In this document: in pieces, positions 19,436 through 29,660 of the stretch
Position numbering within the stretch: the first letter of the stretch is position 1
Layout: the number at the start of each line of letters is the position of its first letter
From: Petaurus breviceps papuanus
Lineage: Eukaryota > Chordata > Mammalia > Diprotodontia > Petauridae
Direction of reading: 5' to 3'
Length of the DNA stretch: 64,000 bases
Assembly: GCA_028583685.1 (NCBI GenBank)
Contig: JAMXIF010000222.1
Coordinates: 1,232,201 to 1,296,200, forward strand
Translations under genes and position numbers: made by a program
Notes under the pieces: model-generated
Told to the model about the DNA's origin: nothing
Database searches by the model: none
Seen by the model: only the letters and a program-made list of their open reading frames with translations

Positions 19436-19659
19436 TTTTAGATGGATTGCCAATCTGCTTTCGTGGAGGGAATTTTCACACCAGGAGTGCCCCAGAGTGA
19501 TGAAATTAGAGTCTTCATTTATGTCATTTAGGATAGCAAGTACAGTATCTCCCTCCCAGTGTTTCTGAAAGGATCCAATAATATTATGGCCCTAAAGTTC
19601 TTTTTAAATGCACCGTCACTAAACCCAGGGACTACATGAACAAGGCTATTAAACACTTT

Positions 19660-21575
19660 TCACTCAATTAAAATGACACCCAAACAACTGGAAAAAATAT
19701 GAATTGCTCATGGGTAAGCCAAGCCAATGTAATAAAATCGACAATTCTACCTAAATTATTTTTTATTCAGTGTCATACAAATCAAACTATAAAGCTGAAA
19801 AATAATAAGAAAATTCATCAAGAAAAAAAGCTCAAGGATAATCAAAGGAATCAAGGAAAAAAATGAAAAATGAGGCAGTCTAGCCTTACTAGATCTCAAA
19901 CTGTATTATAAAGTTAAAATTATCAAAACAGACAAGTACTGGCTAAGAAATAGAGTGTTGGATCAGTGGAATGGATGATGTACAATTTACATCATAGTAA
20001 ATGACCATAGTAATCTAGTATATGATAAACCCTAAGATTGAAGCTTTTGGTCCAAAAACTCGTTATTTGACAAAATCTGCTGGGAAAACTGGAAAAGAGT
20101 GTGGCAGAAACTAGGTAGAGACCAAAAACTTATACTGTATACCAAGATAAGGTCCAAATGGGTACATGGTTTGCATATAAATGGTGACACCATAAGCAAA
20201 TTTAGAGAACATGGAATAGTTTGTCTGTCCGATTTATGGATAAAGGAAGAATTTGTGACCAAAGAACATATCTCTATCTCTATATCATCTATGCCATCTA
20301 TATATCTATAGATATGATATAGATTATATATAGATATAGTTATACACGTATGTATATATATATATATATTTGCATACACATGTGTGTGTATTTATATGTG
20401 TGTATACACATGTGTGTATGTGTGTATAATTGCAAAATGTAAAATAGGTAATTTTGATTATATTAAATTAAAAAACTTTTCCACACACAAAACCAATGCT
20501 ACCAAAATTATAGGAAAAACAGAAAACTGAGAAAAAATTATGACAAGTATCTTTTATTTCTCAGAGATATAGAGAACTGAGTCAAATTTAAATTAAAAAA
20601 GCAAAATGCAAATTATTCCCTAATTTACAAGTGGTCAATTAATATGAAGTTTTCAGAAAAAGAAATCAAAACTACTGTACTCATATGGAAAATGCTGTAA
20701 ATCACTGTTGATCTGAAAAATGCAAATTAAAACAACTCTGAGGAACCACTTCTCACTTATCAGAGTGGCTAATATGACAAAGAAGGAAAATATTGGATGT
20801 TGAAGGTGATGTGGGAAAACTGTGACACTAATGAATTATTGGTGGAGTTGTGAACTGAACCAATCATTCAGGAGAGCAATTTGGAACTATGTTAATAGGG
20901 CTATAAAACTACATATACCCTTTCATCTAGCAATGCCACTGCCTGGTATATATCTCAAAGACATTAAAAAAAAAAGGGAAAAGGAGCTATCTGTACAAAA
21001 ATATTTATAGTAGCTCTTTTTGTGTTGGCTAAGAATTAGAAGTCAAAGGGATGGCCATCAATTGGGGAATGGCTAAACAAGCTGTGGTTATGATTGTGAA
21101 GAGATTTTATTGTGCTGTTAGAAATAACAAGTAGGATGATCTCAGGAAAAAAAAACCTAGAAAAACTTACATGAATTACTTACATGATGCGTAGTGATGT
21201 GAGCAGAGACAAGAGAACATTGTACATAGTAATAGCAAGATTGTTTCACAAAGAACTGTGAATCACTTAGCTATTCTCAGCAATACAATGATCCAGGACA
21301 ATCCAAAAGAATTAATGATGAAGCAGCCTATCTGCCTCCAGAGAAAGGACTGATATTGATTGAATATAGATTGAGGCAGGCTGTTTTTCTCTTTTTCCTT
21401 ATTTTTTTCTTTTATTCAAGACTTCTTGTACAAAATGACTAATATGAAATGTTTTGCATAACTTTACATGTATAACCTATATCTGATTGCTTACTGTCTC
21501 AGGGAGGGGGAGGAGAAGAGAAATAGAATTTTAAACTCAAAACTTTAAATAAAAATGTGGAAAAATTAATGTATC
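19660..21575 (+). mobile_element. L1 ORF2 3' half and 3'UTR, sense
   Basis: Reads through the L1 ORF2 C-terminal third in order. Landmarks are: GAATTGCTCATGGGTAAGCC; AGATTGAAGCTTTTGGTCC; GTATACCAAGATAAGGTCC; ATTAAAACAACTCTGAGGAA; GGTGGAGTTGTGAACTGAAC; GGGATGGCCATCAATTGGGG; AAATAACAAGTAGGATGATC; and a 3'UTR with GGGAGGGGGAGGAGAAGAG. A microsatellite at 20265-20435 splits it. Many frame breaks, so it cannot encode reverse transcriptase. 5'-truncated, as is usual for L1. Confidence 0.88.
20265..20437. repeat. (TATC)/(TA)/(TG) compound microsatellite inside L1
   Basis: CTATCTCTATATCATCTATG, then TATATATATATATATATTTG and TGTGTGTATACACATG runs. L1 sequence resumes at about 20440 (AATTTTGATTATATTAAAT). 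Confidence 0.92.
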
Positions 21576-21589
21576 ATCACCTAACACCA

Positions 21590-21642
21590 GTTTTCATGGT
21601 GGTGGTGGCGGCAGTGGTGGTGGTAATGGTGTGTGTTTCTCC
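21590..21642. repeat. (GGT)n short tract
   Basis: GGTGGTGGTGGCGGCAGTGG-type triplets. Confidence 0.8.
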
Positions 21643-21674
21643 CTTTCTTGAAAAGAGTAAAATAATTTTATAAC

Positions 21675-22065
21675 AATCCTCCATTACAGTATAAATGGCC
21701 AATCACATTCAAACCATACAATTTTCCTTCCTTTTACCCATATCTGGGGAAAAGCCAAAGGAAAAAGCAACTGTCCAGGGTCTCTCTTAGACCTCTACAA
21801 CTAACAACAGAGGAGTTGTTTAAGAAATCTGACTCCTTCCTATACCTGCTTCCCAACCAATCACCCCTGTACAGGGTAACTGACAGGTGGTGGATTCAGC
21901 CTGAATATGTGCTTTCTGTATTTTATCAATATGTATGGGAAATGACTCATATTTAGAAGTCCACAGAACCTTAATTTCTCTCTGGCCAGCTGATGCTTTC
22001 CCCTATATTGGCTTATAACTCTGGATTGAATAAAACATTTCATTGATTTGTACCAAAAACTAAAA
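21675..22065 (+). other. Unclassified; faint LTR-like promoter/poly(A) layout
   Basis: Contains AACCAATCACCCC (CCAAT-like), ATATTGGCTTATAAC and then TTGAATAAAACATTTCATTG (AATAAA) in an order reminiscent of an old LTR. I find no TG/CA boundaries or duplication, so this is only a suggestion. Confidence 0.2.
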
Positions 22066-22454
22066 ACAGTTTTTTTTTATTTGAAGATGCTATTGTGTTT
22101 TATGTATCTGTAGCTATCTAGCTAGTTTTTATTTCAACAAAATAAAATATGAATTTTAGGGATTATTCTTATTATCTCCTAACAACTGACATGCTTCCAT
22201 AAAAAATTAAAAAAATATTTAAGATGTTTTTACTGTTAATCCTGTCTGTAAACCTACTATTTTAATAAATTAGAAAGTTTAATATAATCATATTGTACTT
22301 TTATTTTCTTGTCTTCGTATTACAGAATGTCAGAGTTGGAAAGAAAATTAGTTCATTATATCAAGCTGCGCCCAGCAGAGAATTTTCTCTTGCCACAGCC
22401 GCAAGAAGGCATTCAAATTGCCTTGCTGTAGTAAGAGGGAAGCCTTTATCACTT

Positions 22455-22925
22455 CAAGTCAAGTCAAGTCAAGTTAAGGAATTTATAAAACGACTCTGGG
22501 CCAGGCACAAAGAAGTCTATCTGAGTGCTGGGGATAACAAGGAAGGCAAAAGACAGTCTCTATTCTCAAGCAGATCCTAGTTTAATGGGAGAAAGACCAT
22601 GTAGGCAATTATGTACAAATCACATATAGCGGATACTTCTGAGATATTCAACAGAGGGAAGACACTAGCATTGAGGACGGCAGAATTCTTGTAGAAGGCG
22701 GAATTTTACTGGATATTTAACAGACAACAAGGAAGCAAAGAGACTGAGTTGAGACATGGGGGACAGCCTCAATCTGGCCTGTTTAGTCCAGGCAAATGTC
22801 TGCAGTCAGGAAATGGAGTGTTGTGAGGGAGGAACATCCAGGAATCTAGTGACCCTGAATTCATGGAGAAGGGTAAAGTCAAAAAAGACTTTGAAAAGTA
22901 AGAAAGTGCCGGTGTTATTAGGGGA
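22455..22925 (-). mobile_element. L2 3' region, antisense
   Basis: GTGCTGGGGATAACAAGGAA, GGCAAAAGACAGTCTCTATT and CTCAAGCAGATCCTAGTTTA mark the antisense L2 terminus. CATCCAGGAATCTAGTGACC lies further into the LINE. A (AAGTC)n quadruple at 22460-22478 precedes it. Confidence 0.75.
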
Positions 22926-23104
22926 TTGAAGTAGCCCATTCCAATTCTGCATGTTTATAATTATTAGAAAGTTCCCATTTTCCTCCCTAACTTCAAATGC
23001 ATTCATCAATATGTATACATTCACTCTTTGCTCCTGATTCCATTCTCTGTGCTCAACAGAATACTCCAATTGCCTCAAAAAAAATCTTCTAAATTTAAAT
23101 CACT

Positions 23105-23121
23105 GGGGGGGGGGGGGGGGG
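23105..23121. repeat. G17 homopolymer
   Basis: Seventeen consecutive G on the plus strand. Length is unlikely to be reliable in an assembly. Confidence 0.9.
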
Positions 23122-23207
23122 AATTTTGCTTTTTTTTTTTCAAAGCATTTCACACATAAAAAAACGCAAAAAAGCAAGCTGTATATAAGACTGTAACCTT
23201 CCTTTTT

Positions 23208-23220
23208 CATACTATTTTTT
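23208..23220. repeat. Target-site duplication (left)
   Basis: CATACTATTTTTT, repeated at 23368-23380. Confidence 0.85.
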
Positions 23221-23367
23221 TAAAGCAATTGGGGTTGAGTAACTTGCCCAAGGTTACACGGCCAGTTATTTTGTGTGGGTGTTAGGTATCTGAGGCCAGA
23301 ACCGATCCTGGGTAGTCCCGACTCCGGGGCTGGCGCTCGTACTCACTGCGCCACCTAGCCACCCCTA
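23221..23367 (-). mobile_element. tRNA-type SINE, antisense
   Basis: AAGCAATTGGGGTTGAGTAA, CCAAGGTTACACGGCCAGTT and GCGCCACCTAGCCACCCC head. Related to the 9.4-kb SINE but with a different internal block. Bracketed by a 13-bp duplication. Confidence 0.9.
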
Positions 23368-23539
23368 CATACTATTTTTTTTAAAGAAAAGCATATGATA
23401 ATTTCACACAATGCTTTCTAAAGTGTCCTACCTTTCTGTGCTTCCTTCAATACTCATTACCATTGTCTTCTGTACATTTAAAACACAGGGGAAAATATTT
23501 AACGGACATATTTTTTTTTTCATTTTTAGCCTTAGTATG

Positions 23540-23876
23540 GCTAAACTTTACCTTCTTTGCTTCTATTTCCCCCCAATTAAAATGGAGAGATAAAAATATA
23601 ATAAAGATACATAAAATATAATAAAAATTGCATAATTAAGCAAAACAAATCTGCACCATTATCCAGAAATGTATGTCTCCTTTTAGTACTTTGTATCCAT
23701 TATCTCCGTCAGAAGGTGGGTGACACGCTTCTTCAATGGCTCTGGGGAATCATGCTTGGTCACTGCATTCAATCTTTCAGGTTATTTTTCTTTACAAAGT
23801 TGTTGTACTTGCCTAAATTGTTCTCCCGTTTCTTCTCAGTTCTCTCTACATCAGAACATTCTGCATCCCAGACCTG
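23540..23876 (-). mobile_element. L1 3'UTR/ORF2 end, antisense (left piece)
   Basis: TACTTTGTATCCATTATCTC, AGAAGGTGGGTGACACGCTT, TCAGGTTATTTTTCTTTACA and AATTGTTCTCCCGTTTCTTC are the antisense L1 3' end. It stops at an L2 and resumes at 24540. Confidence 0.65.
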
Positions 23877-23879
23877 TTC

Positions 23880-24415
23880 CTGACTTACTCTGATCTTACA
23901 TACGAAGCCCCTTCTTCTTTTTATTCATCCTTTAATCTTCCTGAATGTCTCAGGCCTTCCCATTGCTTGAATAGCATCCCACTCTTGACTTCTACCCACT
24001 ATGTCATATCCCTATACTATTCCTGCTCCCTTTCTCCCACAGGTGAGTCTACCTGGAGCTTCCGTCTTGTGGAGGGCCCCAGGACCCAGCTTCATGCCTC
24101 TCCCAGCTCTGTCGCTAACTTTCACTCAACTTTAAAAATGTGTTCTTGTATCATCATGAACCTTCATTTTATCCCCATCTCCTCCCCTTGCCCTTTTCAG
24201 TTCCCTTTTGTTGTCTTCCCCCATTAGAATGTAAGGTCCTAGTGACCTTTCTTTGTGTTTATACATGCATGCATAAATACATACACATAAGTCCACATGC
24301 ATGCAAGTATACACATATCTATATGTGTATATGCACACAAATATATAGATACGTGTGTGTGTATGAAATCTCTGCAGTGCGTAGCATAAAACCTAGCACT
24401 TGGAATAATTGTTTA
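23880..24415 (+). mobile_element. L2 3' end, sense, with a microsatellite
   Basis: GACTTACTCTGATCTTACAT, CCCATTAGAATGTAAGGTCC and, after an ACAT/ATGC array (24255-24365), AGCATAAAACCTAGCACTTG and AATAATTGTTTAATC. L2 terminus split by an internal simple repeat. Confidence 0.65.
24255..24365. repeat. (ACAT/ATGC)n microsatellite
   Basis: ATACATGCATGCATAAATAC-type repeats to TACGTGTGTGTGTATG. Confidence 0.9.
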
Positions 24416-24419
24416 ATCA

Positions 24420-24535
24420 TCCCTTCTGTTCTACTCTCTTTTTCCTCTTCCCTTCTCACTTCTCTCTTTTCTCCTATCTTCTCTTTTTTTCCTTTCTTTC
24501 CTATCTTCCTTTTTCCCTTCCCTCCCAGGATTTTT
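24420..24535. repeat. TC-rich low-complexity tract
   Basis: CTTCTCACTTCTCTCTTTTC and similar pyrimidine-rich blocks. Confidence 0.75.
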
Positions 24536-24539
24536 AAAA

Positions 24540-24658
24540 ATCATCTCTTCAGCCATCATAAAGTAATATTATTCTACTATATTCATATACATCAATTGGT
24601 TTAGTCATTGCCCAAGTGAATAACAGTTCTTCAGATTGAGGATTTCTGTTGAACTTTA
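24540..24658 (-). mobile_element. L1 ORF2 end, antisense (right piece)
   Basis: AGTAATATTATTCTACTATA, TTCATATACATCAATTGGTT and TAGTCATTGCCCAAGTGAAT are the antisense of the L1 'MEYY...WLNK' codons. Continues 23540-23876. Confidence 0.55.
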
Positions 24659-25641
24659 TTTCTTCCTTTAAACCCCACCCACTCAATATTAGGAAATGCA
24701 TTTTGTTTGTGGTTATTACTCCCCAGTATTGTACTTCCTCTTAACCTCACTCCCATCCCTGACTGTTTCCCTGTTGAGGTTTGTTTGTGTTCAACCATCT
24801 CTTTCCTGTTTCATGTAAGAATGGTTCTCCTGCTGCCCACTTTCCCCATCTCTTCCTCGATGTTTGTGCATCATTCTTCTTATGTAACCAAACTATGAGA
24901 AATCACACATTGAGCCACTTCTTCCTGCTTTCCACACAAATGTATTTCTTCCTTATGCCTTCCATGATCTTTCCTTTTTTAAAAGCTTCAGAACATAACC
25001 AGTCCAATTCCAGGTCATTTGCTGCTGCTGGTGGTGTTCCTTATTGATTTTATTCAGCATTTTTGAAGATATCAAGCTTGTTAGGGAACACTTTTTTTTA
25101 CCCTTCCCCCAATTAGTGTGTTTGCTCCTTATCATTCTACAGCCTTTCCTTGTGGTTTGCATCACTTTTCTTTAATGGTTTCTCTTAATTTTTCCATGTT
25201 TAAAAGTTATCCATCAGTTCTGGGATTTTTCTAAAAAATGGTGACATCTTCCATCCCATTAATGATTCCTCCTCTTTTGCCCTCTTCCCTAAGATTACAA
25301 GACTATGCTCAACTCTGCTTTGGTGAGGTAGTTGTGCTTGGAAGTGTATGTTCTTTGAATTTTGAGATACTGTATTCCAAGACCTCCTCTGGCATATATC
25401 AGAAGTTGACAGATCTTGAGTTTTTCTGTGTTTCTTTGGTGCTTTTCTTCTTTCAAGAGTCTTGCAATGTTCTTTTGCTTGCTTTTAATTATGGAGCTCT
25501 GCATCTTGCTTATCACATCCCTGTTACTTTTGTTTGGGTGTATGCATGAGTATATATGCTTGGCTGTGATTAGCAGCCCTTCTTTGTCTTACCTTGAGTC
25601 CCCTTAAGTCCTTTCCTTGAATTCTACTTCCTGATGTTATA

Positions 25642-25642
<1 letters not shown>

Positions 25643-25672
<30 letters not shown>
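25643..25672. repeat. (CA)15 microsatellite
   Basis: Pure CA dinucleotides inside the HAL1-like element. Confidence 0.97.
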
Positions 25673-25674
<2 letters not shown>

Positions 25675-25720
25675 GCTCCCCCCACCACCACATACCCATC
25701 TTTGAAGTTCGGAGTGCTAG

Positions 25721-26008
25721 ATCTCCAGGCCAACTAAGTGAAGCCACAGATAAAGTGATAGACTTGGAATCAGTTAAATTTTGGTTTAAATTCTGTCTTA
25801 GAAACTTATAAATGGTATATTCCTGGGCAAGGAATACATCTGTTAACATTAATTTCTTCATCTGCAAAATGGATATGATAAAGCCTATGTCACAGGGCTG
25901 ATAGTGAGTGTTTGTTAACCTAAAAGCATCGTATTAATGGGATGATGATGGCGATGATGATGATGATGATGATGATGGTGATTGTGACGTCGTCTTCCAT
26001 GGCCTCTC
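25721..26008 (+). mobile_element. MIR-type SINE with readable target-site duplication
   Basis: Head GATAGACTTGGAATCAGTTA, TTTCTTCATCTGCAAAATGG and GTCACAGGGCTGATAGTGAG, ending in a (GAT)n array (25941-25978). Flanked by AGTTCGGAGTGCTAG (25706-25720) and AGTTCAGAGTGCTAG (26009-26023), 14 of 15 identical. This shows insertion into the HAL1-like copy. Confidence 0.78.
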
Positions 26009-26639
26009 AGTTCAGAGTGCTAGGGATTTGTTCACTGCTTTTCTCCTTAGAACTTGCATTCTCTATGTTTTCCTCTAGGTCTCCTTTGGTTCTGACATGG
26101 CATGATTCCTTTAGAACGTGATAATTTCATTCTTACTGTAATAGGGTTTCAATATTAGCATTCTTGTGTCCTCATGAGACAAAAAGGCAGTTCTGTACTT
26201 TGGCTTTCTCTGGAAATACAATCTCACAGTGTCCAGGATCCTCTGAGTCATCGCTGTTTTACTGAATGGCTTCTGGCTTGTTTGCCAATGTTCACTCTGG
26301 CTTTGCTCATGTCCACCTTTCCCATTGTTCTTGGGTTTCTGTTTGACATTTTGCACAGCTCTGGGATGGAAAAAAGTCTATTACTACTGCAGAGTTTATT
26401 CAGTGGATTTCTAGATCATTTTTTAGTTTGGTGCAAATTTCAGACTTTTGTTAGAGTAGGTATATGAGAACAGGCACTCTGTCTCCACTTAGGCAGCCAT
26501 TGTGTCTAAAAGTCACATAAATTCCCTATTCCACATGACATTTCATCTACAGGAAGGCAGGTATTTTGACCCCAATGAGTCTTCACAAGACTAAATATAC
26601 CCATTTAATCAATCAGACAATATGGCAAACAATTCTTCC

Positions 26640-27075
26640 TTCCTTTCCAAGCTGGGCTCTACCTGTCTGGACTTTATCTATCATGCCAAAGAGTCCTCTT
26701 CATCCTAGAAGCTGACTCCACACATGGCCTTCATCCATTAGAAGAACTGCATCCCTGAACATTTTTCTCTGATTGTCTGTTTCCTTTCATAAATTCTTTT
26801 TTGAGGTCACTGCAGCTAGCTATGTCTTTATTCCTCTTCTCTCTCTTCTGGTCTTTTTTTTGCCCATGCCCCCTTCATAGATGTGAACAACCTTCTCCTG
26901 ACATCCCTACACCCTTCCACCAACCCCCTTTCAACTCCCTTTTCTATGTGATCTTCTTTCAATAAAATGGAAACTCCTTGAGAGTAGAGACTCTCTTTTT
27001 CTTCATGTATTCACCTTCACAACCATTAGCACAGTGCCTAGATACATAGTAAATGTTTAATTAATTCTTATTGAG
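26640..27075 (+). mobile_element. L2 3' end, sense
   Basis: AATGGAAACTCCTTGAGAGT, TTAGCACAGTGCCTAGATAC and ATAGTAAATGTTTAATTAAT are diagnostic for the last 150 bp. The upstream part to 26640 is less certain. Confidence 0.65.
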
Positions 27076-27109
27076 TTGTTGATAATCCAATAGTATTTTT
27101 AAATAAATT

Positions 27110-27190
27110 TTTAATACCAATCACTGTATTAGGTGATGGGAATAAAAAAGGAGTCAAGAGTTCCTGTCCTCAAGGACCTTATGCTTAATC
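27110..27190 (-). mobile_element. L2 fragment, antisense
   Basis: TCACTGTATTAGGTGATGGG and CTGTCCTCAAGGACCTTATG. Confidence 0.6.
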
Positions 27191-27360
27191 ATATACATAC
27201 ATACTATACACATATGTGTTATAAATATATAATATTTTAAATACAAATAATATATAGTTTATATATTATGGCACATAATATATACATGAATATATACATA
27301 TATGTACATATATACACATACAAACATCAACTATATCAATCTACACATCTATATCTGTCT
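27190..27360. repeat. (TA)(ACAT) AT-rich microsatellite
   Basis: Alternating ATATAC/ACATAT blocks. Confidence 0.88.
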
Positions 27361-27719
27361 TTACTGGTCATGTATCTCTATTTGGGGGTGGGGTTCCTTC
27401 ACTGAGTTTTCCCATATAGCATGAGATTATGTCTCACCTTCCTCTACATGCATTCCATTTCCTTCGTTATAGACTTTGGATTGATGTGTTGCCACCAATA
27501 AAGCTCTTGGGAATGTGGAACCCATTAGACAGAATGGGAATTTCTTTTTCTGGTTAAAATCTGTGAATCTCAAGAAGCAGAAAATGGAGGACTCTCAGGG
27601 GCAGAATGTCAGATTCTTCTCCATAACACCTACTGCTTCCCTAAAATATCAATGCTTGGACTGCAATGATCTGCTCTAATTGGGCAGTAAATCTGAAGTT
27701 CAAGAGCTATACTGAATCT
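27361..27719. other. No recognisable feature
   Basis: Unique-looking. No gene. Confidence 0.35.
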
Positions 27720-27906
27720 GATGAAAAAAGATAGAGACAGAGACACAGACAGGCAGTATTGGAGAGATGGAGAAAGAAGAAATGGGAGAGACAGAAACAG
27801 TCATAGATAGATAAAGAGGGAGGGTTGGAGAGAAGAAGAATGGGAGAATGGGTGAGGAAGAAACGCAGAGAGACAGATAGACAGATACAGAGAACAGAAA
27901 GAGAGA

Positions 27907-27937
<31 letters not shown>

Positions 27938-27982
27938 AAGAAGAAGAAGAAGAAGNNNNNNNNNNAGAAGAAGAAGAAGAAG

Positions 27983-28013
<31 letters not shown>

Positions 28014-28108
28014 GGAAGAAGGAGTGGAGGAGGAGGAGGAGGAAGGAGGGAAGGGAAGAGGAGAGGGGCAGGGGAGAGGAAGGGAGGGAGCACAAAGAAG
28101 AGGAGATA
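27720..28108. repeat. Polypurine tract with (GAA)n expansion and gap
   Basis: About 390 bp of nearly pure A/G. GAA triplets fill 27910-27955 and 27966-28015 on either side of a 10-N gap at 27956-27965, then GGA/GGAGG blocks follow. True GAA length is unknown. Open frames here are Arg- or Phe/Leu-homopolymers. Confidence 0.95.
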
Positions 28109-28144
28109 ATGGGAAAGCGCCAAGTTGGTCAAGAAGCAGGATAT

Positions 28145-28268
28145 CATCAGAGAGGACTGACTGTGCTAGAAAGCTGATTTGAGTCCTACTTGTGATAATT
28201 GTAAACTAGGTGATGTTGGACAAGTTGCTCCAGTTTCTTGCTTTGTAGAAGCTGAATGTTGGAATGGG
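28145..28268 (+). mobile_element. MIR fragment
   Basis: GCTGATTTGAGTCCTACTTG and GATGTTGGACAAGTTGCTCC follow the MIR core. Confidence 0.5.
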
Positions 28269-28307
28269 TGAACTCCCAGGCTTGAAGGCTGGTTATATAT
28301 TCTAAGG

Positions 28308-28511
28308 CAGTGCTGTTCAAATAGACATAGGTGCCACTAAGCCATACATAAGAATCCATGCAGGCAGTAAAGTGACTTAATTTTAAAGTGCATTATTATA
28401 TGTATTTTAATTTATTTTGTTAAATACTTCCCAATTATGCTTTAATCTGCTGTGAGCTGCACTCAGACACTTTGTGCCAGGCCCACGGGCTATGTGTTTG
28501 GCACCTCTCTG
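28308..28511. mobile_element. Non-autonomous hAT-like DNA transposon remnant
   Basis: Starts CAGTGCTGTTCAAATAGACA and ends TGTTTGGCACCTCTCTG, giving imperfect inverted ends (CAG..GT..CAAA). TTTTAATTTATTTTGTTAAA and CCCAATTATGCTTTAATCTG, then GCCCACGGGC, match a hAT MITE layout common in mammals (from memory). TAAGG abuts both ends, but a full 8-bp duplication is not preserved. Confidence 0.55.
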
Positions 28512-28549
28512 TAAGGTCCCAACCAGCTTTGCCAGTCTCTGTTCTAAAA

Positions 28550-29180
28550 TCTCAGCTCTGATAAGATTGTGCTTTCTGATAAGACAAGGATCCACAGCTG
28601 CTGTGATAAGCCACATTGCTATTAACTCATCACAGTACGGAATGCAGTCTTACCTACTGAATAAATGGTCAACATGGGCCTCTGGGCTTTGCAACACACG
28701 CACATGAAAAAGGCAGCAGGTCCCAGCTACTTCTCTTCCCTCAGGTCCTCTGGGAGCAGCTTAATAGCCCCCCTGTGTCCTTCACTGGCTCTTCCCTTTG
28801 GCAGTCAGAGAAGCTGGAGCCGCTGCATGATGGATGGATGGGCCTTTTCTGATCTTGCTATCAGTCACTTAGTTACACTACAGCCCGCACCCACTGGGAT
28901 TTATGGAATTCTTATTGACAAGATGCAGGCTGCTTTGGCAAACAGCAGCTTACAACGCCTGGGAGCAGGATTTAATTTAGCAGGATGTGAGTGCTTAATG
29001 CTGCACAAAAATCACAAATAATTTATTACTTTCAGTCGCCCGTGGGGATTGTTACAGCTTTGTATTCAGATAGTCATATGTGTAATTGACTTAGAGAATT
29101 AGAGCTGTGGCCCTGAGAGCAGCAGCTAATGGAGACCTCGATACATTCACTGTTTCTGTGTGTCTGGGCCATGTTTGTTT
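28550..29180. promoter_or_regulatory. Repeat-poor block with clustered GATAAG; candidate enhancer/CNE
   Basis: No recognisable repeat over about 630 bp. GATAAG occurs at 28560-28565, 28578-28583 and 28605-28610, all on the same strand, with an E-box CAGCTG at 28595-28600. AT-rich homeobox-like ATAATTTATTA lies at 29018-29028. The 118-codon plus frame at 28665-29021 shows no domain. Regulatory role is inference. Confidence 0.3.
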
Positions 29181-29424
29181 TTGTAAAGGAAATAAAAAGA
29201 CATCCAATATGATCCAACATACACACATGTACACATAGTTATTATTCTGATCTTTCTCTAACCAGTCCCCCCTCCACCTGTCCCTCTGTCCCCTCCCCAA
29301 CACCTCTAAGAGCCACTTACTATAGGAGTACAAACTGTCAGAGATAGAGATGGCTTTAGAGAATGACACACAGAGTAGCAGATCTGGAAAACCCAGGAAC
29401 ATAAAATGTGGGAGCTAGAACAAG

Positions 29425-29540
29425 CCTTGTCTGTGAATTTGGTAAGCATTTATGAAGTGCTATGGGCCAGGCAGGAGTCCTCGATGCTAGGGATTAAAAG
29501 GAAAACAAATCCAACAGTCCCAGTTCTCAAGGACTTTACA
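29425..29540 (-). mobile_element. L2 3' end, antisense
   Basis: GTAAGCATTTATGAAGTGCT, ATGGGCCAGGCAGGAGTCCT and CCAGTTCTCAAGGACTTTAC. Confidence 0.7.
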
Positions 29541-29660
29541 TTCTCTCTCTCTCTCTGTCTCTCTCTCTGTCCTCTCTGTCTTGCTGTTTCTGTCTCTCTG
29601 TGCCTCTGTCTCTGTCTGTGTGTCCCTCTCTGTGTCTGTCTCTCTTCCCCTCTCTCACAT
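29540..29660. repeat. (TC)n/(TGTC)n tract
   Basis: TCTCTCTCTGTCTCTCTCTC-type run. Explains the Ser/Leu-rich frames nearby. Confidence 0.93.

Larger units (their letters stand above)
24660..26505 (-). mobile_element. HAL1-like element (L1 ORF1-only), antisense
   Basis: Minus-strand translation of 25295-25516 (ARGGLGIQYLKIQRTYTSKH...YLTKAEL) aligns by eye with the L1 ORF1p C-terminus (RREWGPIFNILK...YPAKL). The sequence 3' of it (24660-25290) is not ORF2 but a long 3' region. The 5' end near 26505 (GGCAGCCATTGTGTC in antisense) looks like an L1-type start. ORF1 without ORF2 is the HAL1 design. Interrupted by a (CA)n array and a SINE. ORF1 is not intact. Confidence 0.6.

Noticed and set aside
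21675-22065. Possible third LTR (CCAAT, TATA-like, AATAAA order)
   Set aside because: No TG/CA ends, no duplication and no similarity to the two LTRs found. Left as unclassified.
27700-28147. Frames of 94-146 codons on both strands
   Set aside because: GAA/TTC low-complexity frames that also cross the 10-N gap.
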